From positions 49,781 to 113,780 of the forward strand of contig VWZW01002606.1 of assembly GCA_013397115.1 (NCBI GenBank): 64,000 nt of DNA. Direction: 5' to 3'. Positions 26,801-37,754 of this stretch are shown here, piece by piece. Origin of the DNA: Edolisoma coerulescens (Eukaryota; Chordata; Aves; Passeriformes; Campephagidae). Every line of letters starts with the position of its first letter. The first letter of the stretch is position 1. Under the pieces are notes generated by a model, which made no database searches, was not told the origin of the DNA, and saw only the letters and a list, made by a program, of their open reading frames with translations. Made by a program: the position numbers and the translations under genes.

Positions 26801-27791
26801 TATTCATAGCAAGATGCTGTGAGCCTCTTTCACCTTTTTTTTATGGTAGAGTCTGCATTCTTTGGCAAATCCTGAGGCAAAGGACTTGTAGGCATTATCA
26901 GACTCCCTCACAGACAGTTATGAGGGGCCGTGTATTTTGTGCAGGCAGAGCACTGTCATAGGAAAGGTTTAAGAAATCATGTCTCAGGACTGACTGAGCT
27001 CCAGCAGGCTACAGAGCACTGTGATGTTGATTGTTTTATAAATTTGATGGAGAGGTACAAAGAATCTATGTAAATACTTGTGAGTCTAATTTCTATGTGT
27101 TAGAGGATAATTAGCTACCCCTTTTGATCATAGGGAAGAAGTTCCATGTTGTAACTAAGACTTCCTTGCTTTTCAGAAGTTCTCATTCTTATTTATTCAT
27201 CTAGACTTCTCTTCTCATGCCTTTCACAATCCTGGCAGAAAATGCTAAGAATTCAGGTTTGTTTAGTCTTTTAAAGAAGAAAGCAGAAACAGGAAAAAAA
27301 AAAAGAGAAAAGAAAAGCAAAAGTCTGGTAACTTGGTCCTAAAGGTTTTAATTATGGATTCAGAATGAAACAGTTAGCAAACTAAACTAGCATCAAGCCA
27401 TGTTTTGTTTAAAAATAACCCAACCCAGTGTGCCTGTGAAAGGGAAAAACGGGTATGTTAGTGAAGACTCACGAGCTATTCCAACAGTCTGTTAACATTG
27501 CTGGAAACATGGTTGTTTACAGTATTTGGCAGGGGATTTTGGAGTAGATTTTTTGCTTGGGTCTGCAGAGGGTAGAAAGTGCTCAGGCGCTTGTTTGAAG
27601 TAGTTATTAACTTTGTTCTCCTGCTTTGACTCAGGCTTCTCGTGTTAGGGTTACACTCCTACATCTGATTATGGCAGGAAAAGGCTATCCTAATATTGAA
27701 TTAAATTTATGTATGTGGGCTTTCACTGCTATGTATCTGAGAGGGATCAATCTGATTTTTATTTATGCCTCAACACATGTTATACATGAGG
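23885..27791. other. Intronic DNA, no gene recognised
   Basis: AT-rich unique sequence, open frames below 100 codons. The stretch around 24310-24540 has a TATATATATGGG run and GA-rich sequence that might be an old LTR, but I could not find ends or duplications, so it is not called. Confidence 0.5.
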
Positions 27792-28649
27792 TGAAAAGTC
27801 ACTCTAGGGGCTGTACGAGTGCTGGGAGCCCTATCTCCAGGGGGGCTTCGCCTGACAGCCAGTCAGGGCAGAGAAAGCTTCCACGATCGGGCTGCAAGTG
27901 ACCTCCCACTTGCTGGTGGGGCAGCCCGAATGCCAGGGAAAAAATGCCCGGGAAGAAATGCCCAGGAAATCGGGCTATGGGAGGAGCCTTAGCCCATAAA
28001 AGCAGTTGACTGCAACACAACCAAGGGCAATTTTTCTTTGGGTTTCTTGGAGGGAGTGGGGAGTTGCCCGGAGGATCAGCTTGGCCCTCCTCCCCCCGTC
28101 GCCTTTTCTTCCCTGCGGCCCTGCTTCCCTGTCCGCACCGGTCCTGCCCTGCTTTGCCGCTTCCCCCAGGCAGCTTGTCACCATGACAACCTAAGTGCTC
28201 CGCTGTTTCCCCGACGGAGTAGCTGCCACCACCCGCAGCCGCCGCGCCCCAACCCTGAGAACCCGCAGCTGCTCGCGAGTGTGCCCTTGGCCACAGCAGC
28301 CTGTTCTTCACTGACGGAAGAGACACGCAGACGGCTGCTGTTTAGAAATCGCGCCTAGCCGCCATGGGAGCCACGCAGACTCATCGCAGCTTGCAGCACA
28401 CACGCTCCATCTGCCGACCTGATGCTAACAGGGCGCCCGGGGTACAGCAGTTAACGATCTGTCCAAGTATTCTGTTTCTCTTTCTGTCTCTCTTTTCTCC
28501 TCTTTGCTCCCTTTTCTATCCCCCCTTCGGTAGGAGCACTTATCTTTCTTTATCAGTAAAGAGTTCTCAGATATAATATTGCCACATTTGCACCTTATTT
28601 TCGTCCGAGAAATCTATCAAAAAGAATCCTCCCCGACTCCCCTTTTACA
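27792..28649 (+). mobile_element. Probable LTR, CpG-rich, ends not resolved
   Basis: A sharply GC- and CpG-rich block in AT-rich surroundings. It has CATAAAAG at 27995-28002 as a TATA box, then a GC-rich leader, then a long CT-rich run (about 28467-28530) and a likely poly(A) region with CAGTAAAG. It closes near CCCCTTTTACA. This order matches long avian ERVL LTRs in the other copies here. I could not find a convincing start or a target duplication, so the limits are approximate. A host CpG-island promoter is the main alternative. Open frames up to 175 codons on either strand look like composition effects. Confidence 0.55.
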
Positions 28650-31600
28650 GCAGGACAGGAAGGTATCAAAATAGCTGATTTCATATTTGCTACTCTCCAG
28701 AGGCATAGAAATCAGGAGACTACTATGGAAGAGTGGGAATACAGTGTGGTGATGGCTGTATTGCAAACAGACTTTTTGTTCCATTCCGTATCAAGATGAA
28801 CTGCAGAATACAATGTCAGGATAAAGAGAACCAGATATTTGCATTGTTATGAGATAATGTAATGACTATGTTTTACTGAAAGGAACAAAGTTTTAGTGGC
28901 TGAACAAGTCCTCTGGCAGCAGCTTCATTTTCCATTCCAAACACTTTCCCCCCCCTCAAACAGTGAGGAAATCTTGCAACGCTGCTTGTAAAAAGTAACA
29001 CTGGTGAGTTGACATTACTCTGGGGACAGGAGGTCACGCCAGCTGCTTCTCAGCCAGTGCAACAGATGTTCCTTCCTTAAAAGGGCATGCTGTACTCTTT
29101 CTCCAGCATTTGGATGTCTCCAGAATACTGTATATCGAGTGCTGCAGCTTTTGAGCAGAGGACTTGGCATTAGATATTTGTAGTTGCTCCTATATGGGAT
29201 GACTCAGCCCCTCTTTTACACAAAAGAACAGGGATCATTAAAGCCTTTCAAAAGTGGAAAAACTTTGCAATTGAAATAGATCAGATGCCTGGGGTTTCCC
29301 CACTGTATATTTTGATTTGCTAGTGAGGTCCTATGGTGGTCTTGGTGCTTTGGTTCTTTTCAATGGAAACAAACACAAAAAGGACAAAGGTGTACTCCCT
29401 TAATGACTCTGCTCCTAAAAAAGCCCCAATTTGACCTGAGGATGCATTAGGTTGATTTTAGGCTGCTACTGATTAGCATTCACTGCTTCTTATGAAATGC
29501 CCTAAGTCCACTGGGAAAGAAAAATGCTGTAACTGTCGTCAAGAAAATGTGCTCCATTTAATTTGTTTGGCATTCAAATTGACATTGTAGGTGTCCAGTC
29601 TCCTTTCTAGTGTCCTGGGATTCCTGCTGTGTTACATTATGTATTTTATCCACTTGCTTTGATAACAAAGTATTAACAAGTTGTTTAGACGAAAGTCCAT
29701 TAGTTTGATGTTCAGCACTGATTTGGCCAGCTACCAAGCAAGGTGATGCTGGGAAACAGCAAGGCTACTGAGCAGTTGTAAAAGTCCCATCTATATTGCT
29801 ACTCCTACTCTTCCTCTGACCCTTGGGATAGAACTTGCTATTTGCAATCCAAAGCAAATAACATCTAGCTAATAATTGATTTACTGGAAGTTGGAGATAA
29901 TAGGGAGGTAGTGTCTTCTTTTTGCCAGGAATCTAAAATTGTCAAGTTTTGGATTAAAAGACCAAGTCTCCAGATGAGGGGTTGATGGAACAGCCTTCTG
30001 GATGCATTCTAAAATGAAACAAGTAAATTTCCATCTGCTAATTCTGAAGTTAATATAATTACCTTTTTTTCCTATCTCTCCTTTTTGTTTGTTTGTTTAT
30101 TTTGTTTTGTTTATATTTTTAAATTTAAATAGTATTGCAAGGACTATGTAGTCCAATCACAGCATTCAGTCACTAATCTTATATGTTTGTACACTTGTTT
30201 TCCTGAGACTATGCTCAGATGATAACTCCCCAGGATGCAGATGCAGCATGAAGCCCCTTCCTCTCCTGAGGTTCAGTTCAAGCATAGATTGACAGTAACT
30301 CAGAAGACACTGTGTATTAGCAAATTAAAGCACTGCAGCAAGAGTCAAACGCTAAAAACTGAATAGTCCATAGTCCCCAGTCACGTAAAGCAGAGTTCGC
30401 AACATTCTGTCATTTCTTCTTTACTATAGAAAGTTCACAGAGCTCACTGGAGCTCCTTGATTTTCTCGTAACTTTAGGTTGCACTGGGACAAATATAACT
30501 TTTGCTACTGTGCTTGTAACCATTCAACTTCATTCTTGTTTAGGTGAAATAAACTGGAGAAGTCAGTAGGAGAAGAATGACTTGTAGAATGACAAATATT
30601 TAATACAATAAAAATAATTCTTTTAGGGGCTTTTTGGACACACACACAAAACCAATGATGATAGCTATTGTATTTCTTAAAAGATTCTGTTGATTGGATT
30701 CTGGTGACAAAGTGGAAATAGGGGAAAAGGTGTTGGAGATGAGTTTCTCATGGAACCTCTAATCTTTCCCAGCTGTGTCTTTTTAATCTGAAATATTTCT
30801 GGGTTTTTTTTATGGTATTTAAAAAAATCCCCCAAGAACGGGAGAAATCCCACAACCCATCCAGTAGATATGCAGTAGAATTTCCATTCATGTTAGCAAC
30901 CATGCTGAACATCTGGTGAAAGTCCTGTGTTTCTTTCTGATCTAATGTCCCATTGCAACTCTAATTTTAAAATTGTTTGCCTTATTTAGTACTCTAGTTT
31001 TCTTGCTGCTTTTTATCTCAGTGATTTTTCCTGTGCTCTATGTTAGCATTTATATCTCATGCCAACATTGCATTACCCATTATGCAGCTGAATCTAAAAG
31101 CAGCATCATCACACTTCTTGGTTTCTTTGTAATGGGAGCTGCAGTGGTTCTGAAAACTCAGTCAGGGAAATCTTGCAAGATTAAATTCTCCAGTACAGCA
31201 CAAGCTGTGTAAATGGCTGTAAATCATGAACATGCTTGAATTAACTTCCCCCCCTCCTTCACAGGATTTATGTGAAAAGACAACATATTACACAGGGGAA
31301 AAAAAAAATCCTCTATCCTATTCCCCACTTCCAGGAACCAGCCTGTACCTGGGTTTCAGTAAGGCAGCTGCACTGATGGCCATGCTGCTGGTACACAGGG
31401 ATTTGGCTTCAGTCCAAGAGTAGGACTGTCTTTCTACTGATCAGATGTAGCATGTGGTGCTGAATACACAGTGGGGTTGTGGGTTATTCACCCAAATGCC
31501 TTGTTTCTGTTAGTGCTGTTGGTTCTGAATGTGGTTTTATAGGGTTTTTTCGTGAGATATGAGTTAAGTGATGTGTGGTTATCCTGGACACAATTTAGTA

Positions 31601-34504
31601 TTTCTGTGAGCCTCATGGGAGACAATAGCCAAGTGCCTTGTTTTTAGCTCAGATATTTTCCTCTTGTTAATAAACAGGAGCGATAGGAGGTTTAGTTGAA
31701 AAGTATTTTGCTTTGCATTCTAAAGTGTTTTCTTCAGGGTGTCTTGTAGACAATTGTCAGCCTCAAGAAGTTCCTTTAAGATAGCTGAATAGCATTACCT
31801 CTGTTTTTCAGATCAGAAAGTGAGGTCGTGAAACTACAAAACAACAAAATTTGCTTAAAACTACAAAGGAAGTAAGTGTCAAAATCCTGTGTAGCTTTCA
31901 CTCCTTTTCAGGTAAAGTCCAAAAGCTGAATTAGGGCCAGGTCAGGCAGTGCATCAGGGGAACTTGGCCACATTGTACCTCATGGAAGTTGCACCTAAGC
32001 ATCAAAATTAGGTTCATTGAAGTAATTTTAGTGAAAATCAGTTATATTTATTTAGTTGAAAAGTTTGTGAATTGGATGTACTGGAATTTTTTGTTATGGG
32101 AGTTTTCTGTTTAGCAGTTTAGATGTGACCAAGAGGTCACATCTATGTAACCTTCAGAAATGTACTACAAATCACTTAAGAAGTAATTTTTGACATTTTT
32201 GACCTTTCTTCTCAGTTTTCTTGGTCTTTACTAGACTTCAGAAGATATTGGCATATGGGTTTGAAAGAAAAACCAGTCACAGACAGAATGTAGCAAAATG
32301 TTTCGCTCAGACTTGAAAGCTTCCTATACCTGTGTTTCTCCTTGGTGTAGGCTGCCTTCAATCAGTAGATTTTGGTAGTTTTGGTAGAGAAAAATATTTC
32401 TATTTCATGTGCGATACCTTTGATATTTTGAAACTTGAATTTGTTTCAGATCTTCTTCTATTATTGATTTTTCTTTAAAATATCTCTCAGAGATCCAGCA
32501 TCATTCTGATGTGACTTCTTTTAATAGGACATCAAGTTAAAAAAAAAGTCATTATACTAATTTCCGCTGGTGTCTTAGTCCCAGAGGAGCCACCATGGCA
32601 GTCTGTTGGGCAGTTCACCATGGGAACAGTTTTATTTGGCACTCTGCCATCTCCTTTTCTCCGTCAAACTCCCCTAAAACCATGTCATGATTCCCCAGTG
32701 GCAACTCAGAGAGCTGCAGAAGCCCTGAGGAATGAATATTGTTAGTGCACCCTTGCAGTTAAGTGGAGTGAGGAGGGGGAAGCAGCAGAAACAGCATGTA
32801 TTGCCTGCAGCCAAATCCTGATGCCACACTGGCACTGCAGTCCCACCTGGCCCCAAACCACATGCAGCTGTGATGTGTGCCAGCCTTGTGTGTGGAGAAT
32901 TTATAGAGATGTGCTTATCAGTAGAGGGTTTTGGATTAGATTTGGGCAGGTCTGTAAAAGCACAAATCCTGGCCAGGGTGGTTTGTGAGGGCGCCCATCT
33001 GGATCCATGGGGGGACCTGAAGACTCATGGCATCCCACACTGATTTTCCCTCCATGGTCTCTTCCACCCATGTAGAGAAACCCTCTACCCCTCTCAGGGT
33101 AATTAATTTTCTGTGTCCAGCTGTGTTTGGGGTCTTTGTTTCTAATACTGAGGATGGTTCTTTAAGCAGTAGCATTGTCCAAGGTGTGTTTCTCCATCCA
33201 GGGGAGGCTCTGTGGAACTACTTCACATCACATGTGAAAGCCTTTTTTCCATTTTAGTGAACCCATTTTTCCACAAGCAGTTGCATCCAGCCCTTGTCCT
33301 GGTGAATAAAGCTGCACCCAGAAGGGAGGCACTGTATTGTTCCCGACAGAGCCCTGGTGGCATTGAGCAACAGGGTCCCCTCTATGTGTTGTGGCACATG
33401 AAGCCTCTCTGCTACACAGTTTCCGATAGCCATCCCTGAAGGTGGGGCTGCATTTGGAGTTACCTTAAACCTCCAGCTGGTTAAATAATCATCATGGTAC
33501 CTATAGGTAGTGGCCAGTTCCCACAGACTTGGCAGAGATTAGGGATTAATAAAGTACGGATACCACCATTTATCCTTGGACAGGAAATGTGTCCCTGGGA
33601 ATTTTTGGGTCTGTAGATTTGGAGGATTTCAGGGTGGAAGAGTGCAATGACTGATAATTTCAGAGGGGAAAGACAGCTGTGGAGAAAGTGCTGATATACG
33701 CATGTCCTCGTAGCACAGTGTGTCTTTGATGGGGGTGGGTTTAATGAGATAATATTTGATACTTTCAGTCAATAAATCAAGATTTTTGCATCCCTTCCAG
33801 AAGCTGACAGTGGCCAAGACTATACCCAAGATTATGCTTGCAAGACTTGGAAAAATGTAAACATGAATTTCTTATTTCTTCTCTAGCTTTGCAGGCAGTT
33901 TTTTTTTCTTCTCAGAAACATCCAGGAGTCCCTCAAATTGAAAAACTGTAGCTACATAGTCATCAGCAACTCAGTCTAAAGCTAGTTTAGCTAGCACTAC
34001 ACAATTATACTCCTGAGATGTAACATAGATAATTAGATAATGATCTTTTCCAAATCCTGCAGATTATTTCCATTTATTTTATTTTGAATGTTCTTTGCTT
34101 TATCTGCACATTTAAGGAACTCTATTTTCTTACTTTAAAAGTGTGCCTTTCCATGTCCACATTTTTTTTATTTGTCTGCACATTCAATTGGCAAATAAAC
34201 TGCTTTTCTTAAAGTAGTTTAAGAATTGATCAAGGAGTTTAAGTCTCTCAGTATTATTTTCCTCTCCTGTGGTTTTTCCTCATATGAAATGTGATTCTTC
34301 TGAAACGCATTACTTAGAATAGTTTAAAGACTGTGGGTTTTTTTTAAGTATAAAGAGACCACTTCTTATGACTACCATGCCGAGGAGGGAAAAGTTTCTT
34401 CATTGCGATGATGCTCTTCACGGTTTCATATTAATAGGTTGAAGGGAATTTGACAGGATGTAGTGTAGGAAATAAGAAATCCTGTTCAGTTCTGTTCACA
34501 CTTG
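28650..34504. other. Intronic DNA, no gene recognised
   Basis: Unique sequence. It includes a T/G-rich tract at about 30085-30125 and a perfect 11-bp hairpin at 32120-32145. A somewhat GC-richer stretch at about 32580-33440 has no motif that I can name, and its open frames are under 80 codons. Confidence 0.55.
32120..32145. repeat. Perfect 11-bp inverted repeat with 4-nt loop
   Basis: TAGATGTGACC and its exact reverse complement GGTCACATCTA enclose AAGA. It is too short for a miRNA precursor, and nothing around it suggests a function. Confidence 0.85.
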
Positions 34505-34930
34505 CTCAACAGAAAGCACTCTGAGAAAGGTTAGACTAACAGCGAGGTAAAAAACAGGTCATATGACCAGAGATCGCGCTGTATGGCTGCCGTGTGCTCG
34601 CCTCGTGTGTGAGGCAGTGACTGGTTGGGGAGACGCGCGGTCACCACATGATCAGAGAGCTGATTGTGTCAGCGACACCGCAGTGGCAGGCAGCCAATGT
34701 GTGCTTGTTTTGCTTAAGTTTAGAGCATAAAAAGGCTCGGTTTGTTACAACAAACTATCTTCTTTGGAGCAAGCAAAGAGGTCCATATGTCTTTGTTCCC
34801 CATTGCTACAATGTAGCAACATATGACCCTGCCCCATTAAACCCTTAACACCCAAAACTGAAGCAGTCTTTCCGGCCCTAGAGGAGTGCCGAAACTATCC
34901 CTAATCCAAGCTGCTTTTGTCATTTGAACT
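34505..34930 (+). mobile_element. Probable LTR fragment, CpG-rich, ends not resolved
   Basis: A block with many CpG (GAGATCGCGCTG, GACGCGCGGTCACC) interrupts AT-rich sequence. It has a CCAAT box at 34694-34698, CATAAAAAG at 34726-34734 and ATTAAA near 34836, the order expected of a retroviral U3-R. The 9-mer CATATGACC occurs twice (about 34559-34567 and 34819-34827), but it does not bracket TG...CA ends. The limits are approximate and the family is not assigned. Confidence 0.5.
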
Positions 34931-35978
34931 GATCAACATTGGATGTTTGGGTGTCTTTTCAGTGGGAAAACATTGTGTTTTAAACAGAAGCTTTGCTGGC
35001 AAGTATTATGACTTAGAAAAAATGAAACTGGTCTCCCATCATGGTCAGCTTGGCACAAACAGAAAAGAAAACATGTTTTTTCTTATTCTGCTGTGAAAGA
35101 TGAATTGAATGGCACTTGCTTTTGGGACAAGAATAGTCAAATGTGTGTGGCAGACATTCATATGGCTTAAAATAAGAGGAATTTTTATGGTCATAGTGGG
35201 ATTATCCTATGCAAGTGGATTTGCATGATGAAGAGATGTAAAGACACTCTGACTTACTCTGGGTAAAAAAGGGCTTGGTTCGTTATGAGAACAAGTTGCA
35301 GTAATTGAAATATGCATTTTCTCATGATTCAGGCCCCTGGAAGGAGGAATTTCACAGTAAAGCTATGTAAACTCTAAACAGCTGCAAGTAAGCAGTCAGT
35401 TGTATTGCCAATAAGCACTAATGCTTTTCCATATGAATTCCTCTGTGAATTTGTACAACTCCTGAAATACACTTTGAAAATGTATTTATTCATTGTAATA
35501 TTTATCTTTGGGTTAGAATTTTTTCTATGCTTATCAGAAATGGAAGCTAAGTAAAGTCATACTACCCGTGGAGAATGATGTTTGCAAGTGAGAGGAAAAT
35601 TTTACTGTAGGAATGTTGAGGCATTATGCTTAAAAGGTACAGGGAATAAGGAGTGACTGGGGTTTCCAATAAAGAACAACTTATATGCAGACATTGACAT
35701 GGCCTTGAGAAAATACAGTATGTACAAGTGGAAAATACAGGCTTTTTATAAAACTACATAAATACCCAGAAGTTTGAAGATCAGAAGAAAATCAGTTTTT
35801 CAAACTTTGGACATTTCATACTACAGCATTAGAAAGTATATTGTTTTCTGTTTGTATGCTTATGTGGGAAGACACAGTCTAGAACAAAAGGTTTGTTTTG
35901 TCTTCCAGATGTGATTGGTGTTTTTCTTCCATCACCTTACGCTCAATGTTTTTTTCTATTTGGGATAGTAATTTCTAT

Positions 35979-36003
35979 AGGAAATGATTGTGAATCATTT
36001 CCT
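35979..36003. repeat. Perfect 11-bp inverted repeat with 3-nt loop
   Basis: AGGAAATGATT and AATCATTTCCT are exact reverse complements around GTG. No context suggests a role. Confidence 0.85.
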
Positions 36004-37067
36004 CATTTTTATTTCCATGTTTTTTCCCTTCAAATTCAGAATTATATCTTTCTAAACTTAATTTTAAAAAAATTTGTAAATACTTTCAACCTTTTCCTTA
36101 CAGTCACAAAGAGTTTTGAGAGGGTTTTTTGTCACTGAAAGAACTTGCAATTTTTCTCCTTCCATTTTGCAGAAAATTTTCTGAACCTTGAGTATAGCAC
36201 CATTTATCTTTCTATCACAAGAGAGAGAGAAGCAGTCTTGAGTCCTGCTTACCTGTAGTTATAACCATAATCAGTAGCCTTTTATCTCAAAGAAAATAGG
36301 TTTATATAGGGAAATGAGAATCTATGAAAGAAAGGAATATAAGTATTGTATTTAAGAAACTGGCTGATAATTCAGTAGTTTGGAAGAGGTCAACCATTTT
36401 TTTTCAGTAGTACCTCAAAGATCAAGTGACCAAAAGTAGCACTGATTATTCTCTTGTAAATGGGGACAAAATAATTATAGATACTTTGCTGCTTTTTTAA
36501 AATGGATTATTGAGCATGGCACGAAGTGATTTGTGGATATTTTTACAAATGTTTATTCGTTGGCCAAACTAGCAATTATCTCAAATACAGGAACAATAAA
36601 ACACATTCTCTTTTATTAGAATTTTTATAGTTTGAAAAAAATCTAAAATACAAACCCTTTAACTGGCTGCAGAAGATACATGAAGAACAAATAAGGTGGC
36701 ACATTCAAAATCTATGTTTAATTAAGTATGATCATATATAATATTTCCGTAGAATTGCCATTTCGAAAACTAGTAATCCTCAGAGCTCATAAATTGAGCC
36801 CATGCAGTTCAAATTTAAAATGTTGCTTGATCGTGCAGCAGTGCTGAATTCTGTGCAAATAGTCAATCCTGCTTGCTTTAGCTGCAAACATAAACATGGA
36901 ACCCTGAATTGTCTCCTTATGCTTCAGCTGAACATATCCCATACCCTCAGCAAATAGTATGGGAGCTGAAATGTCCTTTTTGAAACTGGGAAGTACAGAC
37001 TTGGATAAAATATTTAAAGCAGAGATTCTTGGATCAATAGTGTATCCCCTCACCCTAAGAAGGACTG

Positions 37068-37111
37068 GAACAACAACAACAACAACAACATAATAATAAT
37101 AACAACTTCAG
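37068..37111. repeat. (AAC)n/(AAT)n microsatellite
   Basis: About seven AAC/ACA units followed by TAATAATAATAACAAC. A simple repeat likely to vary in length between individuals. Confidence 0.9.
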
Positions 37112-37394
37112 TTATTCTCAGAAAATTTTTTGGTCTCTATTTATTCTGTTGTTGAAAAGCAAAAATAAAATCTTGGCAAAAAAAGCAGATCAATGTAAAT
37201 TCTATAGCTAAATAAAGCAAAACCTGTTTTCCAATACAGGTTTTGAAGATTTGAGTTCTAGCTGCGTTGCTGGGTTTCTCTAGACCATGGTGAAGTCTGA
37301 CAGGTTCAGGTTGGTTGTGTGCATACTTCAGCCTGCATTTTTCAGTGAGGACACCCTACAACTTTGCTTTGCCTGGCTGCCTTGGATGGAGTTC

Positions 37395-37748
37395 TGTGGA
37401 CGCCAAAAGCTGAGTTGCAGAGAGATTTTCCAGCTTTCTGCCTCTGTCTGTGAGAAAGTCTTTACTTTCTCACAGACACTGGCTGAAAGACAGTTAAGAG
37501 TTTCTGTAAACTATCTTCCTTATCTTGCAGGTGCAAGTTGTTGTCATACTGACCAGAGAAATGTTTTTAAGTGAGTCTTGTGAGATCTAACCAATCATTC
37601 TAAAGAGCTAGATGGTCAGAGACCAATGGCCTTGTGCCACTGTAGAGAACTAATATATAAACCAGTTTGTAAAATTAAATAAAGATTCCTTTTCTTCTAG
37701 AACTAGAATCAGTGTCGTTTCTCACCAATCCTGCTACAAGCAGCAACA
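37395..37748 (+). mobile_element. Solo LTR, ERVK-like, 354 bp, TSD GAGTTC
   Basis: The segment starts TGTGGACGCC and ends AGCAGCAACA, flanked by a perfect 6-bp duplication GAGTTC (37389-37394 and 37749-37754), the length usual for ERVK-type insertions. TATATAAA lies at 37654-37661 and AATAAA at 37678-37683, only about 17 bases further on. U3 contains a perfect 14-bp hairpin (arms 37445-37458 and 37465-37478). It lies in the same orientation as ITGA9. Confidence 0.87.
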
Positions 37749-37754
37749 GAGTTC

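Larger units (their letters stand above)
34931..37388. other. Intronic DNA, no gene recognised
   Basis: AT-rich unique sequence with an (AAC)n/(AAT)n microsatellite at about 37068-37111 and a perfect 11-bp hairpin at 35979-36003. No exon-like frame. Confidence 0.55.

Noticed and set aside
34559..34827. hAT-type DNA transposon bounded by the CATATGAC direct repeat
   Set aside because: The supposed ends (CAGAG... and ...AGCAA) are not inverted repeats, and the block has LTR-like promoter signals.
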